Positions 26,715 to 35,468 of a stretch of 64,000 nt of DNA are shown here, piece after piece. The translations under genes were made by a program, and so were the position numbers. The notes under the pieces were generated by a model that was given only the letters and a program-made list of their open reading frames with translations, searched no databases and was not told where the DNA came from. Source of the stretch: Vreelandella zhanjiangensis DSM 21076. Its GTDB lineage: Bacteria > Pseudomonadota > Gammaproteobacteria > Pseudomonadales > Halomonadaceae. Positions within the stretch are counted from its first letter, which is position 1; every line of letters begins with the position of its first letter. The DNA lies in NCBI RefSeq assembly GCF_000377665.1, contig NZ_KB898646.1, positions 124,001-188,000 of the forward strand. The letters run 5' to 3'.

Positions 26715-26874
26715 CACGATTCACGATTCACGATTCACGATTCACGATTCACGATTCACGATTCACGATTCACGATTCACGATTCACGATTCACGATTCA
26801 CGATTCACGATTCACGATTCACGATTCACGATTCACGATTCACGATTCACGATTCACGATTCACGATTCACGAT
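26715..26874. repeat. Perfect heptanucleotide tandem array, CACGATT x 22.9
   Basis: Twenty-two uninterrupted copies of CACGATT (26715-26868) plus a partial copy, ending 21 nt before glmM's ATG. The complement reads GTGAATC, a member of the GTRARNN heptad family. Perfect identity implies recent expansion and probable length polymorphism. Since 7 is not divisible by 3, it reads as an open DSRFTIH repeat in one frame; that is an artefact of the array, not a gene. Confidence 0.97.
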
Positions 26875-26895
26875 CCATCATTCAGGTAATCCAAA

Positions 26896-28233
26896 ATGCG
26901 TAAATACTTCGGCACTGACGGCGTTCGCGGGCGCGTGGGTGAGTTTCCCATGACGCCGAGCTTTGCCATGAAGCTAGGTTGGGCCGCTGGCCAGGTATTG
27001 GGCGCTGAAGGCGTTAAAGAAGTTTTGATTGGGAAAGATACTCGGGCGAGTGGCTATATGCTTGAGTCCGCGCTGGAGGCGGGGTTTTCTGCTGCGGGTG
27101 TTAACGTGGCGTTAGTCGGTCCGCTGCCTACTCCTGGTGTTGCCTACCTTACCTCTACTTTTCGAGCTGATGCCGGGGTGGTGATTAGCGCCTCGCATAA
27201 TCCGTTTTACGATAACGGCATTAAAATTTTCGCGCAGGGCGGTAACAAACTAACCGACCTCCAGGAGCAAGAGATCGAACGCTGGTTACAAGTAGCGCTG
27301 GATGGCGACATGACCTGTGTGGAATCCGACAAGTTAGGCAAGGCACGGCGCATTGATGATGCGGCCGGTCGTTATACTGAATACTGCAAAGCTAATCTGC
27401 CTGGTCATCTAAGTTTAAATGGCTTGAAGATCGTGGTTGATAGTGCAAATGGCGCTGCCTATAAGGTTGCGCCAGCGGTTTATCGTGAACTGGGCGCTGA
27501 GCTGATCAGTATTCACGATAAGCCTAATGGGCTGAATATCAATGCTGAATGTGGCGCTACCTCCATGCAGAGCCTTTGTGCCGCCGTGTTGGAGCACGAA
27601 GCTGACCTGGGCATTGCGCTGGATGGTGATGCAGATCGCCTCATGATGGTAGACCATACCGGCATCGTGGTAGATGGTGATGAGTTGCTTTACCTGTTGG
27701 CCAAGGATGCCAAGGCCGCAGGCTACACCGGCGGTGTAGTCGGCACCCAAATGAGTAATCTTGGGCTAGAACAGGCGCTTGCTACTATGGATATTCCCTT
27801 CAAACGGGCCAAGGTAGGCGACCGTTATGTAATGGAACAGCTTAAAGAAACCGGCTGGCGCCTGGGTGGGGAAGGCTCGGGCCATTTGTTGAGTCTGGAC
27901 CATGCTTCCACCGGCGATGCCATTATTGCATCGCTGCGTGTGCTTACCTGTTTGCTTCAGCAACAGAAAACCCTATTTGAGGCCAAGCAGGGTATGCAGA
28001 AGCTGCCACAAACACTGATTAATGTGCGTTATACCGCCCATCAAGGCCATGAGCCTCTTGAAAATACTGCAGCAAAGCAGGCAGTGGCTGAAGTAGAGCA
28101 ACAGCTTGGGCGAAGCGGCCGGGTGTTGCTGCGTAAATCGGGTACGGAACCATTGATTCGAGTCATGGTAGAAGCAGTGAATGCCGATCAGGCTCAGAAG
28201 TGTGCCCAGCACATTGCCGATGCGTTTGCTTGA
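26896..28233 (+). CDS. glmM: Phosphoglucosamine mutase GlmM
   Basis: A 445-residue alpha-D-phosphohexomutase. [16 protein letters not shown] is the GlmM N-terminus, the phosphoserine loop is [16 protein letters not shown] (Ser near residue 100), the metal loop is [15 protein letters not shown], and the sugar-specificity loop GGEGSGHLL is of the glucosamine type. [12 protein letters not shown] forms the phosphate-binding domain. It converts GlcN-6-P to GlcN-1-P after GlmS. There is no usual ftsH/folP neighbourhood, which suggests either relocation or a second copy. The heptad array occupies the 5' region. Confidence 0.96.
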   Translation: MRKYFGTDGVRGRVGEFPMTPSFAMKLGWAAGQVLGAEGVKEVLIGKDTRASGYMLESALEAGFSAAGVNVALVGPLPTPGVAYLTSTFRADAGVVISASHNPFYDNGIKIFAQGGNKLTDLQEQEIERWLQVALDGDMTCVESDKLGKARRIDDAAGRYTEYCKANLPGHLSLNGLKIVVDSANGAAYKVAPAVYRELGAELISIHDKPNGLNINAECGATSMQSLCAAVLEHEADLGIALDGDADRLMMVDHTGIVVDGDELLYLLAKDAKAAGYTGGVVGTQMSNLGLEQALATMDIPFKRAKVGDRYVMEQLKETGWRLGGEGSGHLLSLDHASTGDAIIASLRVLTCLLQQQKTLFEAKQGMQKLPQTLINVRYTAHQGHEPLENTAAKQAVAEVEQQLGRSGRVLLRKSGTEPLIRVMVEAVNADQAQKCAQHIADAFA

Positions 28234-28272
28234 GTAATTGTGAGGCTGTTTTGTAATAAGAGGTAATGACCT

Positions 28273-29922
28273 TTGACACTATCTTCAGCGCCTAGCTTGC
28301 CCCGGAAACCTGCATCAGATAAGGATGCGTCAGCCATCACCGAGATCGAACAGAGTCCTTGGTTCGATGCCGAGTGGTACTCGAAGCAGTACCCGGATGT
28401 AGCGGTTTCAGGCATGTCGCCAGCGGAGCACTATTTCGCGCTGGGAGAGGGCTGGGGGCGTCAAGCGGGCCCACGGTTTGATACAGAGTATTACCTTGAG
28501 CGTCATCAAGATGTTGCTCGCGCAAAAGTTAGCCCTTTATTGCATTTTATTCGAAATGGAGAGAAGGAAGGGCGCTCACCCATTCAGTTAATGGCATTCG
28601 ATAAAGAAGAGCTGCTTTGGCAACAAACGGCTATCTCATCAGCGTTGAAGGCTTTGCATGGATTGCTTGCTCATCAAGACGCCTGGGAAGCCAGCTATGC
28701 AGCCTGGGCATTAGGCCGTTGGTATGCCTGGAAAGGAGAGTGGCAGCGCTGCGCAGATATACTTGCTAGCCGTCACCAGTACCATGACACAAAACCTGCT
28801 ACGCCCGCCCCTTGGCTGCTGGAAGTGGAGGCCTTGATTCATTGCGGCCAGTTGGTAAATGCCTGGCAGCGCATACAGCAGTTGATAGCAGCTTACCCGG
28901 ATTATCCAGATACCTCATTGGCGCTTTCCAATCTGCTGGCCGTTCAGGCCTCTATTCAAGAAGGGCGTACGGCCACCCAGGCTGATGCGCTTACAGAGCA
29001 GTTCCGTTTGCAGCATATCAACGCCCTGTTCCTGAAAGCCGATCTTCACCCTATCGCGCTTATAGACCCAAGCCAGCCACTAACGCTAGACAACCTGAAG
29101 GCGGAAAACCAAGCAATCACAGGCACAGTGGCATCAGATGATGGCTTGGTAAGTATCATTATGCCGGTATTCAATGCTGAAGCGCATTTGGCAACGGCAT
29201 TGAGAAGCCTGGCCGAGCAGACCTATGCCAATCTAGAGGTGCTCGTGGTGGACGATGCCTCTACCGATGGCTCATTGACCATTGCTCAGGCCTTCAGCCA
29301 GGAAGATGCTCGCTTCAAAGTATTGAGCCAGCCAGCTAACCAGGGTGCTTATGCGGCACGTAATCGTGGACTTGCGGCCTCGAAGGGTGATTTTATCACC
29401 GTTCACGATAGTGACGACTGGTCGCATCCCCAAAAAATAGAGATGCAGGTGGCAGGGCTGATAAGTAATCCCGAATGGAACGTATGCAGTTCCGATATGG
29501 TACGTTGCTATAGCTCACTTCTGTTCAGGCGCTGGCGTGTCGAAGCTCTGGATGGTTGGATATATCGCAATACATCGTCATTGATGATGCGTCGGAAGGT
29601 TGTCGATAGTTTAGGCTATTGGGATAAAGTACGTTGTTCAGCTGATACCGAATACCTGCACCGCATTTGCGCAGCTTATGGTAATAAAACGCTTGGAGTT
29701 GTTCTTAAAGGGGTACCTTTGGCATTTTGTCGTGAACAACCTCAGTCTCTTAGTCAAACTAGTACCACACACTTGGTGACCCAATTTAATGGTATCCGCT
29801 TCGATTATATGCAAGCGGCAGCCCAATGGCATGCCAGTGCCGAACAGCCAAGCGACCTGTATCTCCCGGCTAATCCCGAAACCCGTCCTTTCCCAGCACC
29901 GGCTGCCAACTTGCCTGGTTAA
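28273..29922 (+). CDS. GT2 glycosyltransferase with N-terminal FDxxWYxxxYPDV module
   Basis: A 549-residue protein starting at TTG 28273 (SD AGAGG 9 nt upstream). Residues 30-105 carry the module WFDAEWYSKQYPDV...AEHYFALGEG...AGPRFD...YYLERHQDV...SPLLHFIRNGEKEGR. A TPR-like helical region (about 125-245) follows, then a family-2 glycosyltransferase from about 290 (VSIIMPVFNAEAHLATAL, VDDASTDGSL, NQGAYAARNRGL, HDSDDW near 378). It is the GC-normal counterpart of 19360-20736. It is predicted to be cytoplasmic and to take part in repeat-unit assembly; donor and linkage are unknown. Confidence 0.87.
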   Translation: MTLSSAPSLPRKPASDKDASAITEIEQSPWFDAEWYSKQYPDVAVSGMSPAEHYFALGEGWGRQAGPRFDTEYYLERHQDVARAKVSPLLHFIRNGEKEGRSPIQLMAFDKEELLWQQTAISSALKALHGLLAHQDAWEASYAAWALGRWYAWKGEWQRCADILASRHQYHDTKPATPAPWLLEVEALIHCGQLVNAWQRIQQLIAAYPDYPDTSLALSNLLAVQASIQEGRTATQADALTEQFRLQHINALFLKADLHPIALIDPSQPLTLDNLKAENQAITGTVASDDGLVSIIMPVFNAEAHLATALRSLAEQTYANLEVLVVDDASTDGSLTIAQAFSQEDARFKVLSQPANQGAYAARNRGLAASKGDFITVHDSDDWSHPQKIEMQVAGLISNPEWNVCSSDMVRCYSSLLFRRWRVEALDGWIYRNTSSLMMRRKVVDSLGYWDKVRCSADTEYLHRICAAYGNKTLGVVLKGVPLAFCREQPQSLSQTSTTHLVTQFNGIRFDYMQAAAQWHASAEQPSDLYLPANPETRPFPAPAANLPG

Positions 29923-29965
29923 GCTGGTATTCTATGGTTAATTTATTAAGTGTCAGGAATTCATT

Positions 29966-32275
29966 GTGAGCCAGCAACAGCATCAGGTAGCACCGCACGC
30001 CGCCACGGAACTCGCCATTAAACCCTCTATCAATACATTGGCCCAGGGGTCGATGTTTTGGCAGCCTGATTACCGCGAAGCCTCCGCTTGGCTTGAGCAT
30101 TTGCCGTTTATGTTCTGGCTGATGGAAGCACTTAGGCCGCAGCAGGTAGTAGGGTTAGGGGTAGATGAAGTGCCCCATTTTGCGGTTTGTCAGGCGGCTT
30201 CGCGTCTTCGCCTTGGCGCGCGTTGTTACATGGTAGGTGATGGGGTAGACGAAAAAGCGTCGAATGAGATTCGCTCCTATGCGGCCGACCACTTTTCAGC
30301 CATCAGTCAGTGGTTGGAAGCTAATCCGACGCGGGCGATCGAGCAGTTTGATGAAGGCTCTATCGATCTTTTATTGCTGCATGTAAGCCCTGATGACAAC
30401 AGTGTTGATTACTTGTTGGACCGCTGGCTGTCACGGCTCTCCTCGCAAGGTGTGGTAGTCGTGCCGGGTATTTCTCGCCGGGAGCCGGGCTGCTTTGTGT
30501 TCCGCGCCTTTGAGGCCATCAAGGACCGCTACCCGCACTTTGTATTCCATCATGCCGGTGGGCTGGGCGTCATCGCTGTAGGCAATGAACTACCTTCTCT
30601 GGTCAATAATCTATTAGGCGCCTTGGAATCGAGTGCCTCGACTCAGGTAGTGCAGGATGTATTCGCACGCCTTGGCCGCAGCTGCCAGGATAAAGTGACG
30701 GTTCGCCAGCAGCAGGCCCTATTCCAAACCTTGGAAACTCGTGTAAACGAGCAGGCAAGTAGCCTGGCCGAAGCCGAACAGCAGGTAACTCAGCAAGCGG
30801 AGCAGCTGCGTCAGGCAAATGATGAGCGCGTCAAACTTAAAGAGCGCCTGGAGCAGCAGGAAGCACGTTTTGCCCAGGAGCGTGGCCGGTTAGCCGAGCG
30901 GGTTAGCTCGCTTGAAGAGTTCAACGCCGAGCTGAAAAAAGAGCTGATGCGCCAACGCGAACAAGGCGAGCGCCATGCGGCTGAGGCACGTGAGCATACT
31001 CAAGCCGCCAAGGCGAGTGAGCAGTCGTTGGGGCAGGTTCAGCAGCAGTTGGAAGAAAAGGATAAAGCGCTTGAAACAGCGTGTGAAGAAAACACCCAGC
31101 TAACGGGCAAACTCGAGAAAACCGATCACGCCCTTGCTGAGGCGCAGGCCCAGATCGAGTCGTTGCAAAGCATTAAGCAGTCGCTTGAAAGTCGGGTAGA
31201 AGAAACCAGTCAGGCACTTGAAACCGCGCATGAAGAGACTGCTCGATTAGCTGCTGAGCGTGAGAAAGCCGAACATGCCCTTGCTAACGCGCAGATGCAG
31301 ATCAAATCGCTGCAAAGCAGCGAGCAGGCGCTTAAAAAGCAAGTTAATGAAACCCAGCAGGTAGTGGAAACGCGCTTTAGTGAGCTGGCCAAGCTCACCA
31401 ATCTACTGGAGGCCAACGAGCAGAGTTTGCAAAGCGCGTATGAAGAGCGCGCTGAGCTTAATACCAAGCTTCAAAAAACCGAGTCCTCACTTCAGGCGCG
31501 TTTTAACGAGCTGGGTCAGTTAACTCGCCAACTGCAGGAAGCCGAGCAACGCATTGCGGATGGCGAACAAAACCGAGCGGATTCAGAAAAGCAGTTGGCC
31601 CAGCAAAGAAAGGCAAGTGAAGATGCATTGGCCGCGCAGCTAAAAGAGGCGCTAAATAACGTAGACGAACGTTTCCAGGAGCTGGCCATACTCACCGACC
31701 TGCTGGAGAAAAACGAAGCCCAGCGTGAGCAGCTGAAGCGCGAACTTGAAAGTGCTAAAACCGTCAAGCAGAAGCTTGAAGCGGACGCCAAGGTCGCCAA
31801 GCAGAAACTGGAAGCCGAGGCTAGGGCAAGTCAGGAAACTCAGGCGCAGCAGCGCCGAGAGCTTGACCGCCAAGCGCATGAATTAGCACATCTCGTTGAA
31901 CAGCTTGAAGCAATGCGAATTAGTCAGGTCGCTCAAGCCTCCGTAGCGGAAGGTACTGGCGTTACAGTGGCCAAGGCACCTGCATTAACAAAGCGTGCAA
32001 TCAAGCGCCAAGTGGCATTGATTGAAGCCAGTCAGTGGTTTGATGCGAAATGGTATCTAGAACAGTACCCCGACATTGCTTCGGATCCCAAAATGTCGGC
32101 CAGTCCTGCTCGCCACTACCTGCTCATGGGTGGTTTTGAAGGACGTAACCCCGGCCCGGATTTTGATTCGGTGTATTACCTTACGCATCACCCTGATGTA
32201 GTGGAAAGCGGTATCAACCCGCTGGTTCATTACCTTAAGTTTGGTGAAAAAGAACAGCGCAGCGTGAAGGGGTAA
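29966..32275 (+). CDS. Long coiled-coil protein with degenerate methyltransferase domain and C-terminal YPDV module
   Basis: A 769-residue protein (GTG start). Residues 55-225 have the layout of a Methyltransf_24-type domain, but the SAM motif is worn (VGLGVDEVPHFAVC) and the expected HIDG is HVSPDD, so catalysis is doubtful. Residues 255-660 are an almost uninterrupted coiled coil with loosely repeated blocks (LEKTDHALAEAQAQIESLQ; AEHALANAQMQIKSLQS). The C-terminal 80 residues form the module WFDAKWYLEQYPDI...HYLLMGGFEGRNPGPDFD...GINPLVHYLKFG. This resembles the layout of the O-antigen chain-length ruler WbdD (methyltransferase plus coiled coil). A ruler or scaffold role is inference. The next gene starts 2 nt after its stop. 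Confidence 0.75.
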   Translation: MSQQQHQVAPHAATELAIKPSINTLAQGSMFWQPDYREASAWLEHLPFMFWLMEALRPQQVVGLGVDEVPHFAVCQAASRLRLGARCYMVGDGVDEKASNEIRSYAADHFSAISQWLEANPTRAIEQFDEGSIDLLLLHVSPDDNSVDYLLDRWLSRLSSQGVVVVPGISRREPGCFVFRAFEAIKDRYPHFVFHHAGGLGVIAVGNELPSLVNNLLGALESSASTQVVQDVFARLGRSCQDKVTVRQQQALFQTLETRVNEQASSLAEAEQQVTQQAEQLRQANDERVKLKERLEQQEARFAQERGRLAERVSSLEEFNAELKKELMRQREQGERHAAEAREHTQAAKASEQSLGQVQQQLEEKDKALETACEENTQLTGKLEKTDHALAEAQAQIESLQSIKQSLESRVEETSQALETAHEETARLAAEREKAEHALANAQMQIKSLQSSEQALKKQVNETQQVVETRFSELAKLTNLLEANEQSLQSAYEERAELNTKLQKTESSLQARFNELGQLTRQLQEAEQRIADGEQNRADSEKQLAQQRKASEDALAAQLKEALNNVDERFQELAILTDLLEKNEAQREQLKRELESAKTVKQKLEADAKVAKQKLEAEARASQETQAQQRRELDRQAHELAHLVEQLEAMRISQVAQASVAEGTGVTVAKAPALTKRAIKRQVALIEASQWFDAKWYLEQYPDIASDPKMSASPARHYLLMGGFEGRNPGPDFDSVYYLTHHPDVVESGINPLVHYLKFGEKEQRSVKG

Positions 32276-32277
32276 CA

Positions 32278-35200
32278 ATGAGTAATGCTAAACGCGCGTT
32301 GCTGTTGGAGTCCGGCTTATTTGATGAAACCTGGTACGTACAGCGCTACCCGGATACGCTCTTTAGCCAGATGTCTCCATTGGAGCATTTTTTAAACTAT
32401 GGATGGACCCTGGGCCGTTGCCCTGGGCCTTACTTTGACCCTGAGGCTTATCGAAATCGCTATCCTGATATTAGCGGCTCGGGGTTAGACCCATTAATGC
32501 ACTACATTTGCCATGGCCGCCACGAAAGGCGGTTTGGGCAGGCCAATGCGAGTAACGTAAAGCCTGTTGTGCGGCTGGCGGTGGTAGTGCATGCCTACCA
32601 CCTTGATTTGGTAGCTCTATTAGGCGAACGATTGGCTTTGTTGAGCGAGCCGTTTGACCTGTTCATTACTACGCCCCACGCCCATAATACGCCAGAAATA
32701 ACCGCCTTGCAGCGCCGCTTCAACGGTGCCGAGGTAGTTACTTGCCCTAATCAGGGGCGCGATATCGCACCGTTTTTCTCGTTGCTGCCGCGTTTGCAAA
32801 GCTATGAGCTGTGTTTAAAACTGCACACCAAGCAGGGTGTAACCCCAGTGGCGAAGCAGTGGCGCGATGCGCTTGTTAGTAGCGTACTGCCAAGCCGGGA
32901 AGGTGTGCAGCGGTTGGTGGCCAAACTGCGAAGCGACCCACGACTGCAGCTGGCCGGCCCCAAGCGGTTGTTCATGAGCCAACAGGCGATGCGTTTTGGC
33001 AATGAACGCTGGCTTGCCCAGCTTGCCAAGCCGCTAGGTGTGCCACTTGAAAGTGACTGGGGGTTCTTGGCGGGCAGCATGTTCTGGTGCCGACCCCAAG
33101 CGCTATTGCCGTTGGCGCAGGAAGTGACCCGGCATCAGTTTGAGCCAGAAACTGGCCAGCAGGATGGCGAGCTGGCGCATGCGTTGGAAAGACTGGTGGG
33201 CGGTATCATTCAGCCCCAGGAAGGGCAGATTTTGCTTCTGGAGCTTGCTTCCTCAGGTGAGTTCTCCATTGCGCCGTATCGCCTGAACATGCCGCTTGAA
33301 AGCACCATGCCTTCACGCCTGCTGGCCGCGCCATCTGCGCCATCTCCTGGCAGTGGCCAAGCCAGTAGCCGCCTGCGCATCGCAGGGGATCTCAATCTTG
33401 ACAGCAGCAACGCCATTCGCGGTTGGCTGGCCTCACGCGTTGACCCAGCGCCCCGTGAGATAACGATCCGCATTGATGGCGTGCGTGAAATCAAGGCGAC
33501 TGCCAACCACTTTCGAACCGATTTACGTGCCAACGGGCTACACCAGGGGCGCCACGCCTTTGATATCTACCCACCGGTGGAACTGCTGGATGGGCAGCCG
33601 CATGTGGTAGAGCTACTGGATGCTGAAACCGGCGAATGTGTTGCCAGTAAAACCGCGCACTGGGCCTTCGAGCGCAGCTTCAGCGATTTTTCCGGGTATT
33701 TGGCGCACACCCTGGTCAACCCTTACGTTGCGCAGCCCTTTCGCGAAGCCGACAAGCGCTGCTTTGCTGCCATGGAAAACGTGGCGCGTATCTTGGTCGA
33801 GCACGCTCAGGCGCTAACGGCGCCGCCGCTGGTGTCGGTCATCATGCCATGCTTCAATCGCTTGGAAACCATCGAAGAAGCAGTGAATTCGGTGTTGGAG
33901 CAGTCCTATGCAAGCATCGAGCTGATCTTGATTGACGATGGTAGCGAGGATGGCACGGCCCAGTGGTGCGAACGCTGCGCCAGTGCCAACCCTCAGGTAA
34001 AGGCGCTGCTTTTAAATGAAAACGGTGGGGTGTCGGCGGCGCGTAACAGAGGGTTGGAAGCCGCTCAGGGCGAGTACGTCATGTACTTGGATTCCGATAA
34101 CCGTTGGGATACGCGTTTCGTAGCGGCCATGGTAGGGGCGTTCGAGAACCTCCCTCATGCCGAGGCGCTTTACTCTGGCTTATACCGTTATCATGGCGAC
34201 AGTGAAATACCTGCCGGGGTGATGTTTGGCCCGCTCAATCGCTCGCTGTTGTTCAATCGCAATTACGTCGACTTGAATACGTTTGTGCATAGGCGCCAGG
34301 CGTGGCAACGTCTGGGGGGCTTTGATGAAGCGCTGCCGCGCTACGTGGATTGGGACTTGGTACGCCGTTACGCGCTCGATGCCGAGCTTTATTCCGTGCC
34401 GGTAATACTCACCCATTACTACATTGATAAAGCGAGCAATTCGCTGACCAATAATTCGCAGTACCTGCCTTACCTGGAAGCCGTGCGCGAAAAGACTGGT
34501 GCCAATTACGCCGCCCAGCCGCCCAAGGCGCAAGGGGCAACGGCCGGCCTGGAGCGGGGCGTGACCATCGTGATCCCTAGCTACGAATCCAAAGACGATT
34601 TGCAGGAGTGCCTGGAAAGCCTGTATGCGCTGAATCTAGGCGCTTCGCTGGAAATCATCGTGGTGGATAACCACTCCTCTGAAGCGGTTTGCGCGTTCAT
34701 TCGCAAGGAGCACGATGGCGGGCGTATCAAGGCGGTGTTCAACGATGCGAACTTCGGGTTTACTCACGCGGTCAACCTCGGCATTCATGCGGCGCAGCCC
34801 GAGTACGACATCGTGCTGCTCAATAACGATTCCATCGTGACGCAAGGCGCGCTCGAAGCCATGCAGCGGGCGGCTTACAGCCTGCCGGATTGCGGCTTGG
34901 TAGTGCCGCAGCAGGTACTACCGGGCGGCACCAAAACGCTGAACGACCACGTGCCATTTGCCGATGCAAGCTACCCGTGTGATGTGAATATTTCAAAGCA
35001 TCACGCCAACGTTCACCATGTGCCGCTTTTTCATGATGGCAAGGCGCTGGAAATCAACTTTGCGCCGTTTTTCTGCGTGTACATTCCCCGCCATGTGTAT
35101 CGTGACGCGGGTGATCTGGATGCGCAGTACGGTCGCCACTATCGCTCGGACCGTATTTATTGCGACGTCGTGCGCCATATTCTCGGTCTCAAGATTTATC

Positions 35201-35358
35201 ACGTCAGCGACGCCTTAATTTATCACAAGCTGCAAAAGTCCACCGACGAGCTGGCGGGCAAGAAAGTGAGCGAGTTCGATATCATGTTCAAGAAAAATCG
35301 CTGGGATCCTGCCAACAAGAAACGGCTGGGTTTCATTGATGCCCCCTGGGATATGTAG
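32278..35358 (+). CDS. Multidomain glycosyltransferase: YPDV module, RgpF-like domain and two GT2 domains
   Basis: A 1026-residue protein. Residues 12-85 form the module LFDETWYVQRYPDT...EHFLNYG...CPGPYFD...YRNRYPDI...DPLMHYI. Residues 97-300 match rhamnan synthesis protein F (RLAVVVHAYHLDL, NQGRDIAPFFSLL, KLHTKQG, GFLAGSMFW). The first GT2 starts at about 517 (VSVIMPCFNRLETIEEA; DSDN near 603), and the second at about 762 (VTIVIPSYESKDDLQE; NNDS near 848). RgpF-type domains act in rhamnose polymer synthesis, which fits the dTDP-rhamnose genes upstream. One polypeptide could build much of a repeat unit. Confidence 0.9.
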   Translation: MSNAKRALLLESGLFDETWYVQRYPDTLFSQMSPLEHFLNYGWTLGRCPGPYFDPEAYRNRYPDISGSGLDPLMHYICHGRHERRFGQANASNVKPVVRLAVVVHAYHLDLVALLGERLALLSEPFDLFITTPHAHNTPEITALQRRFNGAEVVTCPNQGRDIAPFFSLLPRLQSYELCLKLHTKQGVTPVAKQWRDALVSSVLPSREGVQRLVAKLRSDPRLQLAGPKRLFMSQQAMRFGNERWLAQLAKPLGVPLESDWGFLAGSMFWCRPQALLPLAQEVTRHQFEPETGQQDGELAHALERLVGGIIQPQEGQILLLELASSGEFSIAPYRLNMPLESTMPSRLLAAPSAPSPGSGQASSRLRIAGDLNLDSSNAIRGWLASRVDPAPREITIRIDGVREIKATANHFRTDLRANGLHQGRHAFDIYPPVELLDGQPHVVELLDAETGECVASKTAHWAFERSFSDFSGYLAHTLVNPYVAQPFREADKRCFAAMENVARILVEHAQALTAPPLVSVIMPCFNRLETIEEAVNSVLEQSYASIELILIDDGSEDGTAQWCERCASANPQVKALLLNENGGVSAARNRGLEAAQGEYVMYLDSDNRWDTRFVAAMVGAFENLPHAEALYSGLYRYHGDSEIPAGVMFGPLNRSLLFNRNYVDLNTFVHRRQAWQRLGGFDEALPRYVDWDLVRRYALDAELYSVPVILTHYYIDKASNSLTNNSQYLPYLEAVREKTGANYAAQPPKAQGATAGLERGVTIVIPSYESKDDLQECLESLYALNLGASLEIIVVDNHSSEAVCAFIRKEHDGGRIKAVFNDANFGFTHAVNLGIHAAQPEYDIVLLNNDSIVTQGALEAMQRAAYSLPDCGLVVPQQVLPGGTKTLNDHVPFADASYPCDVNISKHHANVHHVPLFHDGKALEINFAPFFCVYIPRHVYRDAGDLDAQYGRHYRSDRIYCDVVRHILGLKIYHVSDALIYHKLQKSTDELAGKKVSEFDIMFKKNRWDPANKKRLGFIDAPWDM

Positions 35359-35392
35359 CGTCTTCAGCAGCGCTATTAGCATTTGATATTCG

Positions 35393-35424
35393 GACAAGCC
35401 GCACTTTACGAGATGCGGCTTGTC
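35393..35424 (+). other. Perfect 11-bp intercistronic hairpin
   Basis: GACAAGCCGCA and its exact complement TGCGGCTTGTC flank a 10-nt loop. It lacks a T tract, so it is not a standard terminator. It may be a transcript-stabilising or attenuating structure in the long operon, where RfaH-modified polymerase could read through. Confidence 0.65.
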
Positions 35425-35468
35425 TCATTCTGGACAATTCATACCGAGTAGCGCCGTAGCGTAAGGTC

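Noticed and set aside
26715-26874. CRISPR array
   Set aside because: The repeat is a 7-nt direct tandem unit without spacers and there are no cas genes.
26585-26953. Open frames of 70-122 codons through the CACGATT array encoding DSRFTIH repeats
   Set aside because: The array has no stop in any frame by composition; the peptide is a by-product of a 7-nt repeat, with no SD and overlap of glmM.
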